Assembly: GCA_002319965.1 (NCBI GenBank)
Contig: DCJQ01000040.1
Location: 1 to 64,000, forward strand
DNA from: Megasphaera sp. UBA1696
Lineage (GTDB): Bacteria > Bacillota > Negativicutes > Veillonellales > Megasphaeraceae
Direction: 5' to 3'
Length of the DNA: 64,000 bases
Shown here piece by piece: positions 45,233 through 57,254 of this stretch (the stretch's first letter is position 1; each line of letters starts with the position of its first letter). The notes beneath the pieces were generated by a model. The model was given only the letters and a program-made list of their open reading frames with translations, had not been told where the DNA came from and did not search any database. Made by a program: the position numbers and the translations under genes.

Positions 45233-46414
45233 TTACAAATAAGCCGACGGATCGACGGGGTCGCCGTTGGCACGAACTTCAAAGTGGACGTGAGGGCCCG
45301 TCGAGTTGCCCGTCGAACCGGCGTAGGCAATGACCTGGCCCTGAGAGACGGACTGACCTTCGGAGACGGCCAGTTCCTGATTGTGGCCGTAAAGGGTCGA
45401 CAAGCCGTTGCCGTGGTCGATGATGACGGCATAGCCGTAGCCGCTGATCCAGCCGGCTTCGACGACGACACCGCCGTCGGCTGCGTGGACGGGCGTACCG
45501 TAGTCGACGCCGATATCGATGCCGCTGTGATAGATCGTCGTCCCGAAGATCGGATGGGTCCGATAGCCGTAGGGCGAGGTTACGACGCCGTTGACCGGCC
45601 AGATCAGGGCTCCGGAGCCGCTGACCGGCTGGTAATAGTCACTGCCGCCACCGCCGCCGGACGAGGCCTGTGCCGCCGCTGCCGCTGCCTGAGCCGCTCG
45701 GTCGGCTGCCCGCTGACGCAGCATTTCGGCAATGGCCTGAGACGACTGCTGGTATTCGTTATAAGCCTGTTCGGCCATGGCTTTATCGTTCTGAGCCTGA
45801 TAGAGGATGGCCTGCTGTTCCTTACGGCGGCTTTCGATTTCATCGCGCTTAGCCGCTGCCTGGTCGCGGAGCTGGGCCTGGCGGGCACGCTGGGTTTCCA
45901 GTTCCTGTTTGGCCGTTTCAATGACCGCCCGTTCTTTACGAATGTCCGAAATCAAGGTGATGTCGGCGTCGATGATGCGGCGCAGTAATTCCAGGCGGTT
46001 CGAGAAGTCGCTGAAATCCTTGGCCCCGAGGACGACGTCGAGATAGCTCAATTGGCCGTGCATATAGATGTCGCGGACGCGCTTGGTAAAGACCCCTTCC
46101 CGGACCTGGAGCCGGGCCCGGGTCTTTTCCAGTTCAGCCTGGGTGGCGACGATTTTTTCTTCCGTCGCCTTCAGCTCATTGGCCACGGCCTGGTAGTCGC
46201 GCTGAGCCGCTTCGAGCTGCTGCTGGATGGTATAGAGGCGGTCGTTGACGCTGCCGATGACGGCTTCGGCCTGAGCCTTCTTCTCGCTTTCCTGAGCCAT
46301 CCGGTTCTGGACGTCCGACAGCTGGTTCTGCAAGTCTTCATCTTCGGCCAGGACGGCGAAGTTAGGCGTCAATAAGGCGGCGATGACAACCGGGATGACG
46401 TATTTTTTAAACAT
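45233..46414 (-). CDS. EnvC-like M23 murein hydrolase or hydrolase activator
   Basis: 393 residues. Signal peptide (1-23), long coiled coil (about 25-245, heptads such as DVQNRMAQESEKKAQAEA) and a glycine-rich link (SSGGGGGSDYYQP). The C-terminal LytM/M23 domain follows. Zinc ligands appear intact: HSGIDIGVDYGTPVHA and GPHVHFEVRANGDPVD. Intact ligands suggest real endopeptidase activity, unlike E. coli EnvC. It is separated by 1 nt from ftsX; FtsEX typically controls just such a coiled-coil hydrolase (PcsB, EnvC, CwlO), and I infer the same here. Confidence 0.9.
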   Translation of the reverse strand: MFKKYVIPVVIAALLTPNFAVLAEDEDLQNQLSDVQNRMAQESEKKAQAEAVIGSVNDRLYTIQQQLEAAQRDYQAVANELKATEEKIVATQAELEKTRARLQVREGVFTKRVRDIYMHGQLSYLDVVLGAKDFSDFSNRLELLRRIIDADITLISDIRKERAVIETAKQELETQRARQAQLRDQAAAKRDEIESRRKEQQAILYQAQNDKAMAEQAYNEYQQSSQAIAEMLRQRAADRAAQAAAAAAQASSGGGGGSDYYQPVSGSGALIWPVNGVVTSPYGYRTHPIFGTTIYHSGIDIGVDYGTPVHAADGGVVVEAGWISGYGYAVIIDHGNGLSTLYGHNQELAVSEGQSVSQGQVIAYAGSTGNSTGPHVHFEVRANGDPVDPSAYL

Positions 46415-46415
46415 A

Positions 46416-47303
46416 TTACACCTTCATATAACGTTTCAGAGAAATGGTACTGCCAATGGCGCCGATGACCATGCTGATGATCAAGAGGACGCCTGCCGTG
46501 CGGTACATAAAGGGATAGACACTGACCATCGGCAGGAAAGCCAGGGACTGGTGAATCGACGTGACGGCAAAATCGTAGAACTGATAGAGGGCGATGTCGG
46601 CAATGACGCCGCCGATAAAGCCCAGGAACAAGCCTTCCAGGAGGAAGGGCCAGCGGATGAACCAGTTCGTCGCCCCGACGTATTTCATGATGGCGATTTC
46701 CTTTCGCCGGGCAAAGACGGTCAGGCGGATCGTATTGGAAATGATGAACAGCATGGCCAAGGTCAGGAAGATGATGAGGGCAATGCCGCCCCAACGGATG
46801 ATGGTCGTGATCTTAAAGAGCTGTTCAATGATTTCCTGACCGTAGTGGGTCCCTTCGACTTCCGGGTAGTCGGCGACGATGTCCGCCGTTCTCCGGACGG
46901 CTTCAGGCTGAGTAAAGGTCACTTCATAAGAACTCGGCAAAGGATTCTTCCCTTCCAAGGCATCGAGGATGCCCGGCTGGTCCTTCATGCGTTCCTTCAA
47001 AATATCCATGGCCTGATTCTTATCGGTAAAGGTGACCGATTTGACGTCCGGCAGGGCCTGAAGGCGGTGCCCGACGCTGTCGATATCGGCCTGGGTGGCA
47101 CCGTCTTTCAAGTAGACCGTGATTTCGACCTGGCTTTCGAGATTTTCAACGAAATAGTCGAGATTGGCCACGAGGGTCATGAAGATGCCCAAGATGAACA
47201 AGGATATGGCGACCGTTGCAATGGAGGCCACCGACATGAAGCGGTTGCGCCAAAAAGATTGGAAGGCAGCGACGGTGTAGTAGTGCATGGTTCTAATTTT
47301 CAT
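46416..47303 (-). CDS. ftsX: Cell-division permease FtsX
   Basis: 295 residues from ATG at 47303 (GAGGAGG eight bases upstream); an in-frame start at 47348 only adds sequence from ftsE. Four membrane helices: one at about 22-45, then an extracellular domain (50-155, SQVEITVYLKDGATQADIDS), and three near 170-195, 215-240 and 265-290. FtsEX transmits a signal across the membrane to activate septal hydrolases. It overlaps ftsE by 11 bp; the M23 gene follows. Confidence 0.95.
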   Translation of the reverse strand: MKIRTMHYYTVAAFQSFWRNRFMSVASIATVAISLFILGIFMTLVANLDYFVENLESQVEITVYLKDGATQADIDSVGHRLQALPDVKSVTFTDKNQAMDILKERMKDQPGILDALEGKNPLPSSYEVTFTQPEAVRRTADIVADYPEVEGTHYGQEIIEQLFKITTIIRWGGIALIIFLTLAMLFIISNTIRLTVFARRKEIAIMKYVGATNWFIRWPFLLEGLFLGFIGGVIADIALYQFYDFAVTSIHQSLAFLPMVSVYPFMYRTAGVLLIISMVIGAIGSTISLKRYMKV

Positions 47304-47979
47304 CGTCGTATCCTCCTCGCTGTTCGTCACGGACGACCTTGCCGTCATCCAGTTCGATAACGCGTTTATTCATCATGTCGACTAAGGTCTTATCATGGGT
47401 TACCATGAGGACCGTCGTTCCCATGTGGTTGATTTTCTTAAAGACTTCCACAATATCTTCGGACGTATCGGGGTCAAGGTTCCCCGTCGGTTCGTCGGCA
47501 ATGAGTAAGAGCGGCCGATTGACGATGGCTCTGGCAATGGCTACGCGCTGCTGTTCCCCGCCGCTGAGGTTTTTCGGCAGGGCGTCGGCTTTGCCGATAA
47601 GGCCGACCAGATCGAGGACTTCCCGGACCCTGCGGCGAATGACGCGGCGCGGTGCTTCGATGACTTCCATGGCAAAGGCCACATTTTCCTGCGCCGTCTT
47701 ATTCGGCAGGAGGCGGAAATCCTGGAAGACGATGCCCATTTTGCGGCGCAGGTAGGGCACGCTCTTCTTGGCCAGGCGGTTGACTTCGATGCCGTTGACC
47801 AGTACCGAACCTTCCGTCGGCAGTTCTTCATGAGACAAGAGGCGGATCAGCGTCGACTTGCCGGCACCGCTGGCACCGACGACGAAGACGAATTCGCCCT
47901 TACCGATATGAAGGGATACCTGGTCGAGGGCAACGGAACCATTGTCGTAGACCTTGGATACATTTTTAAATTCAATCAT
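47293..47979 (-). CDS. ftsE: Cell-division ATP-binding protein FtsE
   Basis: 228-residue ABC ATPase. Walker A VGASGAGKSTLIRLL (near 35), Q-loop FQDFRLLPNKT, signature LSGGEQQRVAIARA (near 138), Walker B LLLIADEPTGNLDP (near 158) and switch His in MVTHDK. Partner of FtsX. The ATG overlaps the csaB stop by 4 bp (ATGA). GGAGG precedes the start. Confidence 0.96.
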   Translation of the reverse strand: MIEFKNVSKVYDNGSVALDQVSLHIGKGEFVFVVGASGAGKSTLIRLLSHEELPTEGSVLVNGIEVNRLAKKSVPYLRRKMGIVFQDFRLLPNKTAQENVAFAMEVIEAPRRVIRRRVREVLDLVGLIGKADALPKNLSGGEQQRVAIARAIVNRPLLLIADEPTGNLDPDTSEDIVEVFKKINHMGTTVLMVTHDKTLVDMMNKRVIELDDGKVVRDEQRGGYDDEN

Positions 47980-49109
47980 AGAGACCTCCGATGCTGTTCG
48001 AGTCGTTTGCGGACGCCGTCCCGCCCTTCTAAAATACGCAGGGCCAGGTAGGCATTGCGCAGGGACTGGCGGCGCAGATGGTTGAGGCGGGCCTTGATGG
48101 CCGGTGCCAATCCCCCCTGAGCCAGGTGCTCACTGACGCGAGAGGCTAAGGCTTCTGCCGTCACCGATTCCGTCGTCCCGCAGACCCGATCGCCGATGAG
48201 ATGGATGAAGCTGTCGATTTTGGGATCATAAGAAATGGCCGTCGCCGGCGTTTCCATCAGTGCCGAAAAGATGAGGGCGTGGAGCCGGTTGGCGACGACG
48301 GCATCCATGCAGCCCATGAGGGACATGAATTCGACCGTCGAATAGCGGTCGTCGAGGACGATGGCGTCCGTCTTCATGCGGTCGGCAATATCGCGGCCGG
48401 CGGCGACGTCTTCCGGATGCTGCATGGGAATGAAGATGATGTCCACGTCTTCTTGCTGCTGCAAGCGGTCAGCTGCCTTGGCAATGGCCTCTTTATAGGC
48501 CTGGTGGCCCTGCCAGTTGCGAACGGCAATCCCGACTTTCCGTCGGCTTCCGGTAAATCCGTGCCCTTCCAAAATCTGACGGCCGATGGCCTTATCGACG
48601 GGATGCATGGACAAGACGGCGTCGGCCGTCACATGGATGGGCGGACGGGTCACGCCCATGTCAGAAAGTTCCGCCTTCGAGTCCCGGTCGCGGACGCCGA
48701 TGACAGCGACCTGCTGCAGGACTTTTTGCACAGCCTTCCGGGCCTTGATGCCGCGGACGGGGCCGATGCCCTGGGCATAGAGCATGACCGGCTTTTTAAA
48801 GAACAAGGCGATTTTCATGATCCACAGGTAGTAATAGAGGCTGCGGGCGCTGGTCACGTCTTGGAGCAGGCTGCCGCCGCCGCTTATAAGAATATCACAG
48901 CGGCGAATGGCCGCTGCGATAGCGAAGAAATTCAGGCGATGAACGGCCTGTACCTTATGATTTTCCCTCGTCATGCGGCAGTTTCCGGTAATGACCGTAA
49001 TGGCTACATCGGGAATGATGTCTTTTAACGAGCCGACGATGGCCGCCAACATGGCCTCGTCGCCGGCATTGGCAAAGCCGTAATAGCCGGAAATGACGAC
49101 CCTAGTCAC
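47976..49109 (-). CDS. csaB: CsaB-type polysaccharide pyruvyl transferase
   Basis: 377 residues beginning VTRVVISGYYGFANAGDEAM. The family motif GYYGFANAGDEAML sits at the N-terminus, then CDILISGGGSLLQDVTS near 85 and AQGIGPVRGIKARK near 125; the GT-B-like second half has FSALMETPATAISYDPK. CsaB adds pyruvate to wall or envelope glycans that SLH domains recognise. The start is GTG at 49109 (AGGTGG six bases before), overlapping the DUF5693 gene by 8 bp. An SLH-bearing porin at the right edge of this window is a plausible client. Confidence 0.93.
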   Translation of the reverse strand: MTRVVISGYYGFANAGDEAMLAAIVGSLKDIIPDVAITVITGNCRMTRENHKVQAVHRLNFFAIAAAIRRCDILISGGGSLLQDVTSARSLYYYLWIMKIALFFKKPVMLYAQGIGPVRGIKARKAVQKVLQQVAVIGVRDRDSKAELSDMGVTRPPIHVTADAVLSMHPVDKAIGRQILEGHGFTGSRRKVGIAVRNWQGHQAYKEAIAKAADRLQQQEDVDIIFIPMQHPEDVAAGRDIADRMKTDAIVLDDRYSTVEFMSLMGCMDAVVANRLHALIFSALMETPATAISYDPKIDSFIHLIGDRVCGTTESVTAEALASRVSEHLAQGGLAPAIKARLNHLRRQSLRNAYLALRILEGRDGVRKRLEQHRRSL

Positions 49110-51159
49110 GGTGTTCCACCTGCTTTCCCAGCCACGTCGTGACGTAGCGGACGATGGCAATGGCGATGATCAGGGCGATGCCGACGACCATCCCCGTTAC
49201 CCAGCCGTTGATGCCGCGGATAAAGGACATGAGGAAAGGCGTCCGGATATGGGCAAAGGTTTCCACCATGGAGCCGACACCGATCGTGGCGGCGATGACC
49301 AGGAAGAAGTGCAGCAGCTGCGGCCATTTACGGTACAAGGCTGCTACCATGAGATAAAAGCTCGGATGGCCGACGAGAAATTCCTTTTCCCGGGGACGAG
49401 CATACATGACGTTTTCTAAGAAGCGGCGCATGGCGACTTCGATTCCCGGTACGGGAACGCCTGACGTATGGCCGCTGCGGCCGACAAAGATGATCCCCAC
49501 CAGGGCGATGACGCCCAAGAGCAGGATGGTCCCCATCTTAATGGGGATGTTGAGGAAGTCCTTAGCAAAGACCTTGAGATCTGCCGGCGACGCAATGGTC
49601 TGCCCCATGAGGGGGAACCGGCGCAGATAGCCGATGGCCACCAGAAGGAGCGGCAGGATGAAGGTCAGTTTGACGCCGCGGTAGAAATCAAATTCCATGA
49701 AGAAGCGGATATTGCCCAGCATAGAGGCGATATAGAGGCCGCCGATCATGGAGACGGCTACGGCAAAGAAGAGGCCCAGCGTGCCGTCACGGATGACCCG
49801 GCCGTAGCCGAGTTTCTTCGTAAGCTTCTTCTGTTTCCAGTAATCGAGGGACAAGAGAATGGCCGCTGTCGGCGCTGCGGCCGCACAGCCGATGGCCCAG
49901 GTCTGGAGGAACAAGGCCCCTTTGGCAACGACGGCACCGATGACGGCGACGACGATACCCAGAGCCATGAGGATATAATTCTGCCGGTCCTTCAACGGAA
50001 CGAGCAGGTTGAGGACGAAGACGAAGCCGCAGGCCGCTGCCGCTGCCACGATGGCTAAGAACAGGCGGTTCGGATAGTAGGCTTCCATGACCGAAGCCCG
50101 GCCGAGGGTATAGCCCCGTTCGGTCAGCTTATCCGATACGGTCTTGATATAGGACAAGTTGGTCTGGGTCAGGTTCATGCCGTGAAGGGGCTTCTTATAC
50201 AAGGGATAGAGATTGACCCGGACGTTTCGTTCGAGGTCGCTGATGTAAAAGCGCATAGCCGCTTCTTCCGGCGTAATCTTTTCCAGTTCTTCCTTGGCCA
50301 TGGCATAGACTCGGGCCGTCCGGTAATGAACGAGGCCCGACAGATCGTACATGCCGTCCTGCCGGTTGTACTGGAGCTGATCGACGGATTCGATCATGTA
50401 GAACGGAATGTCGCGGCGGTTCAGATTGTCTGCCGTATAGTCGAGCATATCCTTTCGTTCGCCGGCAACCGGCGTATAGCCCAGCACTTCTTTTCCGACG
50501 AACATGATGCCCGATACATCCTGAATCTTGTCAGCCCGGGCAAAGAAATGGTCGACGTCGGCCTTCGTCGGATTGCTGTAATTCGTCGGCCGCAGGATGA
50601 CATAGAAGCCGTGGTCGCTGATGATCTTGGCATCGGCACTCATGATGCCCAAGTTGACGTCGCCGAGACCGGGCATGACGCCCTTGATGCCGGCAATGCG
50701 GTAGGCACCGTTGGACATGACCTTGACCTTATCGCTGCCAAGCCGCGTGCCGAGGTCGGCCACGACTTCATCGAAATAGAGGTCCTTTTCGCCCTGAGGC
50801 TTGCCGATGAGATAGTAGTCATAGGACTTATCGGTAATGCCGAACTGGGGATAATAGAGATCGGCCCCCAATTTCGTAACCAGCGACAGTTCCCCGCGCT
50901 GGGTCAGCTTGTTGAGCGTCGTATCATAAATGGTAAAACTCGTAACGCCGGCATCGCGGGCCATTTGAAGGGCCGTATCCAAATCGTAGCCGTCGTTGCG
51001 GGCCATAAGGACGACGGCATCGAAGTCCATCGCCTGTTCAATTGTCGTCGACTGTTTTTCTACGGCATTGCGCTGTATGCACAGGCCGATCGCCGTGATG
51101 AGACCGATGAACACGATCAGCATCATCATCCGCATACTGCGTTTATTTATATTTGTCAT
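49102..51159 (-). CDS. DUF5693 family polytopic membrane protein
   Basis: 685 residues. One N-terminal membrane helix (about 10-28), an extracytoplasmic domain of some 330 residues (AVVLMARNDGYDLDTALQMA, GVTSFTIYDTTLN), then around ten membrane helices between about 370 and 680. This matches DUF5693, a family seen beside csaB in organisms with SLH-anchored surface layers; I infer a role in glycan handling. The start is ATG at 51159 (AAGGTG six bases upstream); GTG at 51168 lies inside that site. No catalytic motif is known. Confidence 0.88.
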   Translation of the reverse strand: MTNINKRSMRMMMLIVFIGLITAIGLCIQRNAVEKQSTTIEQAMDFDAVVLMARNDGYDLDTALQMARDAGVTSFTIYDTTLNKLTQRGELSLVTKLGADLYYPQFGITDKSYDYYLIGKPQGEKDLYFDEVVADLGTRLGSDKVKVMSNGAYRIAGIKGVMPGLGDVNLGIMSADAKIISDHGFYVILRPTNYSNPTKADVDHFFARADKIQDVSGIMFVGKEVLGYTPVAGERKDMLDYTADNLNRRDIPFYMIESVDQLQYNRQDGMYDLSGLVHYRTARVYAMAKEELEKITPEEAAMRFYISDLERNVRVNLYPLYKKPLHGMNLTQTNLSYIKTVSDKLTERGYTLGRASVMEAYYPNRLFLAIVAAAAACGFVFVLNLLVPLKDRQNYILMALGIVVAVIGAVVAKGALFLQTWAIGCAAAAPTAAILLSLDYWKQKKLTKKLGYGRVIRDGTLGLFFAVAVSMIGGLYIASMLGNIRFFMEFDFYRGVKLTFILPLLLVAIGYLRRFPLMGQTIASPADLKVFAKDFLNIPIKMGTILLLGVIALVGIIFVGRSGHTSGVPVPGIEVAMRRFLENVMYARPREKEFLVGHPSFYLMVAALYRKWPQLLHFFLVIAATIGVGSMVETFAHIRTPFLMSFIRGINGWVTGMVVGIALIIAIAIVRYVTTWLGKQVEHRD

Positions 51160-51173
51160 TCTCTTCACCTTAT

Positions 51174-51860
51174 CTATGAATTGCTCACCTGGCCGTGAAT
51201 GGTCAACAGACCGTCGTGGAGGACGACGCGATCAGGCTGGATTCCCAAGGGGAAATCCGTAAAATCGTAAATCTCTGCGCTGGCCAGCTTCGTCGTGCTG
51301 ACCTGCATGCCCAGCCCTTCGACGGTAACCGTCTCGGGGATGAACATCAATTTCGTACCCTTCATGCCAAAATGGCCGCGGACGTCAGCCCGGGCCGATA
51401 CCAGGCCGCCGAGCTTCACCTTGCCCTGAACGCGGACCGAATCGCCTTCAAAAGAGACGCTCGGGTCGGTCAGGCCATCGATTTTCTTGACCAAGTAGTC
51501 CTCCAGGTCTTCCCGGCGAATGGACGCCGCCATATCCCCGCTTTCGACGCGGGTCACGCGCAGTTCCTGATACACCAGGGCCTGCAAAGGCTGGAAGTGG
51601 ACCCCATAGAGGTTACTGTCAAAATTAGCGAACTTCAAATCGCCGGCCATAAAATTCGTAGCATGAACGGTAACCGCGTCGATATCGCCGAGAAAAATCT
51701 TAGCTCCCGGCGATGCTTGGACGCGGACATCATCGTTTTGCAAATTAAATTTAGCAGACAAGGCCTGTGACAGACCGACCTCGGCCAGTTGCGGCGCAAA
51801 GGAGTTGGCGCCGACCAAAAAGACCGCAGCCAGGACACAGACAATGATCCATCTCTTCAT
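51174..51860 (-). CDS. LmeA-like (DUF2993) envelope lipid-binding protein
   Basis: 228 residues. N-terminal signal or membrane segment (1-20), then a DUF2993 domain with alternating strands (DDVRVQASPGAKIFLGDIDA, SVSFEGDSVRVQGKVKLGG). LmeA of mycobacteria binds phosphoinositides in the periplasm; in a diderm Firmicute such a protein could carry or sense envelope lipids, which is inference. The ATG directly follows the prfB stop (TAAATG). The DUF5693 gene starts 14 bp downstream. Confidence 0.8.
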   Translation of the reverse strand: MKRWIIVCVLAAVFLVGANSFAPQLAEVGLSQALSAKFNLQNDDVRVQASPGAKIFLGDIDAVTVHATNFMAGDLKFANFDSNLYGVHFQPLQALVYQELRVTRVESGDMAASIRREDLEDYLVKKIDGLTDPSVSFEGDSVRVQGKVKLGGLVSARADVRGHFGMKGTKLMFIPETVTVEGLGMQVSTTKLASAEIYDFTDFPLGIQPDRVVLHDGLLTIHGQVSNS

Positions 51861-52986
51861 TTAAAGCTCCTGCTTCGATAACTTCTGTTCCTTAGCTTGT
51901 TGCAAATAGCCTTCGATAAAGATATCGAGGTCGCCGTCCATGACGGCTTGGATATTCCCCGTTTCGACGTTGGTCCGATGATCCTTGACCAGGTTGTACG
52001 GGTGGAATACGTAGGAACGAATCTGGCTCCCCCATTCGATAGCCTGGTGAACGCCGCCGATTTCGGCTTTCAATTTTTCCTGCTTTTCCTGTTCCAGTTC
52101 AAAGAGTTTGGCCCGTAAATATTTCAGGCACATTTCCTTATTCTGAAGCTGGGACCGTTCATTCTGACACTGGACGACGATGCCCGTCGGAATGTGGGTC
52201 ATGCGGACGGCGGAACTCGTCTTGTTGACGTGCTGACCGCCGGCACCGGAGGCGCGGAAATAGTCGACGCGGACGTCATCCATATTGATTTCGACTTCGA
52301 CATCGTCGGGCAGTTCCGGCATGACATCGACGGCCGTAAAGGACGTATGGCGGCGGGCTGCGGCGTCAAAAGGAGAAATGCGGACCAGGCGGTGAACGCC
52401 TTTTTCCGATTTCAAATAGCCGTAGGCATAGTCGCCCTCGACGCGGAAGGCGGCACTCTTGATGCCCGCTTCGTCGCCGGGCTGCATGTCGAGGACGGTC
52501 AGTTTATACCCGTTCCGTTCGGCCCAGCGGGTGTACATGCGAATCAGCATCTGCGCCCAGTCCTGGGCTTCCGTTCCGCCGGCACCGGCGTGGAAGGTAA
52601 TGAGGGCGTTGCAGTTGTCGTACTCGCCGGATAAGAGCAAGAGGACTTCCCGCTTTTCAATGTCCCGCAACAGGTCGTTGTACTGTTTTTCAATGTCGGC
52701 GGCAAAGGAGGCGTCGCCGTCTTCCAGGGCCATGTCGAGGTAGTCGATGAGGTCATCGGCTTTACGGACCAGCGTTTCGTGGCCTTCGACTTCCGTCTTG
52801 AGCAGGGTCGCTTCCTGGGAAATCTGCTTGGCCTTGTCCGGGTCGTTCCAGAATGAAGGGTCGCTCATCTGGATATCTAAATCCATGATACGTTCTTTTT
52901 TCCGAGGTAAGTTAAAGTGAATCCCCGATTTCTTGTATTCTTTGTTTTAAATCTTCCAGCGGTTTACGCATTTCATCTAGCAACAC
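51861..52986 (-). CDS. prfB: Peptide chain release factor 2, expressed by +1 frameshift at CTT-TAA-C
   Basis: RF2 reads UGA and UAA. The main frame (52886 leftwards, 341 residues) starts within the protein: MDLDIQMSDPSFWNDPDKAK. It has the GGQ motif GAGGQHVNKTSSAVRM and anticodon-like loop region 'RFSPFDAAARRHTSF' (written RISPFDAAARRH here). The N-terminal codons lie upstream in another frame: GTG at 52986 (or TTG at 52983), then LLDEMRKPLEDLKQRIQEIGDSL, ending in CTT TAA C at 52911-52917. A +1 slip on CTT gives NLPRKKERIM and joins the main frame exactly. An SD-like GGGGAT lies three bases before CTT, the spacing known to promote the slip. The stop is TAA, not the usual TGA. Confidence 0.92.
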
Positions 52987-53048
52987 AATTAATCACCAAC
53001 TTTTCAATTATATATCGTTTTTTCACCGGGTCAGGCCCGGTCTTCGGT

Positions 53049-55508
<2,460 letters not shown>

Positions 55509-55563
55509 CTATCCGAGACCTCCAATTTACAAAATCTGCAATTTACACTGTTATATCATATCA

Positions 55564-55591
55564 ATTATACATTATACCGCGGGAGTGTCAA
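55564..55591 (-). promoter_or_regulatory. Promoter of secA
   Basis: On the minus strand TTGACA (55586-55591), 16-bp spacer, TATAAT (55564-55569). A second TATAAT lies within the spacer but is too close to this -35. Confidence 0.82.
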
Positions 55592-55734
55592 ACTTTGCAA
55601 TAGATTGGGAAAAATTAGGCAGTTCCGCCATTTTCTGCGTTCCGCCGCTTCTCCGCCCCGCTTTCAGCTCCCTGGGTTGTCCTATTTTTATCAATAAGGC
55701 AAAAAGGAGCCGGAAACTGAATTTTGACAGGCGC

Positions 55735-56094
55735 TTATTCACGGTTTGACTTCAACTGTGAATCGGCCCATTCATAGACCGACTGCAGGGCCGGAATCAA
55801 TGTCTTTCCCAATTCGCTCAGAGAATACTCGACGGTCGGCGGAATCGTACTGTACTGTTTTCGTTTCACCAGCTTATCGTGTTCCAATTCCCGCAGGCAT
55901 TTGGTCAGCATGGTAGGTGTAATGCCGACGACTTTTCGTTCCAATTCCCCATAGCGCAGGGTCTGGTTCTCGGCATCGGCCATATACCACAAAATCGGAA
56001 GTTTCCATTTCTGACCGATAATTTCCATGGCATAGAGGATCGGGCAGTCTGTTTCATAGATATTTTGCTCTTTCGGAAGCGGTTTATTTCCCAT
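55735..56094 (-). CDS. HxlR-family transcriptional regulator
   Basis: 119 residues. Winged helix-turn-helix of the HxlR group: CPILYAMEIIGQKWKLPILWY (16-36), LRYGELERKVVGITPTMLTK (43-62) and wing KRKQYSTIPPTVEYSLSELG. The N-terminal Cys16 is in the position used for electrophile or oxidant sensing by HypR and related proteins. ATG at 56094 has AAAGGTGA upstream; a longer frame to 56193 runs through the divergent promoter. It is divergent from the OYE operon, which it probably controls. Confidence 0.9.
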   Translation of the reverse strand: MGNKPLPKEQNIYETDCPILYAMEIIGQKWKLPILWYMADAENQTLRYGELERKVVGITPTMLTKCLRELEHDKLVKRKQYSTIPPTVEYSLSELGKTLIPALQSVYEWADSQLKSNRE

Positions 56095-56144
56095 AAAATC
56101 ACCTTTACTATATTTTTTATAGTTACGAAGAAAAATCTCTCTTC

Positions 56145-56172
56145 TTGTTTTTTCTACGTTTCTAATTATAAT
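56145..56172 (+). promoter_or_regulatory. Promoter of the OYE operon
   Basis: TTGTTT (56145-56150), 16-bp spacer, TATAAT (56167-56172), about 50 bp before the OYE start, in the divergent gap with the HxlR gene. Confidence 0.68.
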
Positions 56173-56222
56173 GTAGGCAGAACGAAAAATCAATCTAATA
56201 CGACAATCTGATAGGAGTGAAA

Positions 56223-57248
56223 ATGATGAAACACCTCTTTGACAACATAACCTTAAAAAATTTGAAAGCCAAAAACCGCCTGGTCCGCTCCGCTACCTGG
56301 GAAGGCATTGCCAACCGCGACGGCAGCGTCACCGAAGAAGCTTATGACATGTACGATGAAATTGCCAAAGGCGGCGTCGGCACCATCATCACCGGCTTTA
56401 CCAGCGTAGCTGCCAACGACTATTACTTCGGCGGCATGATGCGCCTGTCCGACGACGCCCTCATTCCCCAGTACAAAAAGTTGACTGATATCATCCACAC
56501 GCACGAAGTCCCGGTCATCACCCAGCTGGCCCTCGGCGCCTACTACCGTCCCGTCGGAAACAGTTTTGAGCAAGTAGAGCCCGACGACATGACGACGGAA
56601 GAAATCCACTTGGTGCGGGATCAATTCATCGACGCTGCCCTTCGTGCCGAAAAAGCCGGCTTTGACGGCGTCCAGATCCACGTCGCCCACTTCTTCTTCT
56701 TGAGCCGCTTCGTCTCCCCCTTGGTCAACCACCGGACAGACGAATACGGCGGCAACACGGAGAACCGGACGAGACTGGTCACAGAAATCATAAAGGCCAT
56801 CCGGGAAAAGGCTCCGGCCCTGCATATCACGGCCAAGATCAACAGCAATGACTTCATGGCCGGCGGCTTAGACGCTGCCCAAAGCCTTGATATGTGCCGA
56901 CACCTCTGTCAGGCCGGCCTCGACTCCATCGAGGTCAGCGGCAACGGAACGTCCGTCCCCGGCATCCGTCCCCATCAAAACGAAGCCTACTTCGCCCCCT
57001 TTGCAGCAAAACTGGCCGCCGAAACAGACGTGCCGGTCATCCTCGTCGGCGGCCTGAGAAGCCTCGATACAATGGAAGAGGTCTTGAACAAAACGAAGAT
57101 TGAAATGATCGCCCTCTCCCGTCCCCTGTTACGGGAACCGGATCTGCCGAATAAATTAAAAAGCGGCGAAACGACCGTATCGGCCTGCGTTTCCTGTAAC
57201 GGCTGCTATTCGTCTCCGTCTCATAAATGCATTTTCAGAAAGGACTGA
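56223..57248 (+). CDS. Old Yellow Enzyme-type NADH:flavin oxidoreductase
   Basis: 341 residues, an FMN-binding TIM barrel. KNRLVRSATWEGIANRDGSV (17-36), the His pair region DGVQIHVAHFFFLSRFVSPLVN near 155, NHRTDEYGGNTENRTRL near 175 and the phosphate-binding GGLRSLDTME near 280. The C-terminus carries a cysteine cluster, CVSCNGCYSSPSHKC, like the [4Fe-4S] site of dienoyl-CoA reductases, though the second domain of those enzymes is absent. Likely reduces electrophilic enones or quinones. The start is the first ATG of an ATG-ATG pair after AGGAG. First gene of a four-gene operon. Confidence 0.9.
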   Translation: MMKHLFDNITLKNLKAKNRLVRSATWEGIANRDGSVTEEAYDMYDEIAKGGVGTIITGFTSVAANDYYFGGMMRLSDDALIPQYKKLTDIIHTHEVPVITQLALGAYYRPVGNSFEQVEPDDMTTEEIHLVRDQFIDAALRAEKAGFDGVQIHVAHFFFLSRFVSPLVNHRTDEYGGNTENRTRLVTEIIKAIREKAPALHITAKINSNDFMAGGLDAAQSLDMCRHLCQAGLDSIEVSGNGTSVPGIRPHQNEAYFAPFAAKLAAETDVPVILVGGLRSLDTMEEVLNKTKIEMIALSRPLLREPDLPNKLKSGETTVSACVSCNGCYSSPSHKCIFRKD

Positions 57249-57254
57249 CAGGTC

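Noticed and set aside
52986..53048. CG-rich inverted repeat (ACCGGG/CCCGGT) between secA and prfB as a terminator
   Set aside because: No T-run follows on either strand, so termination is not supported.
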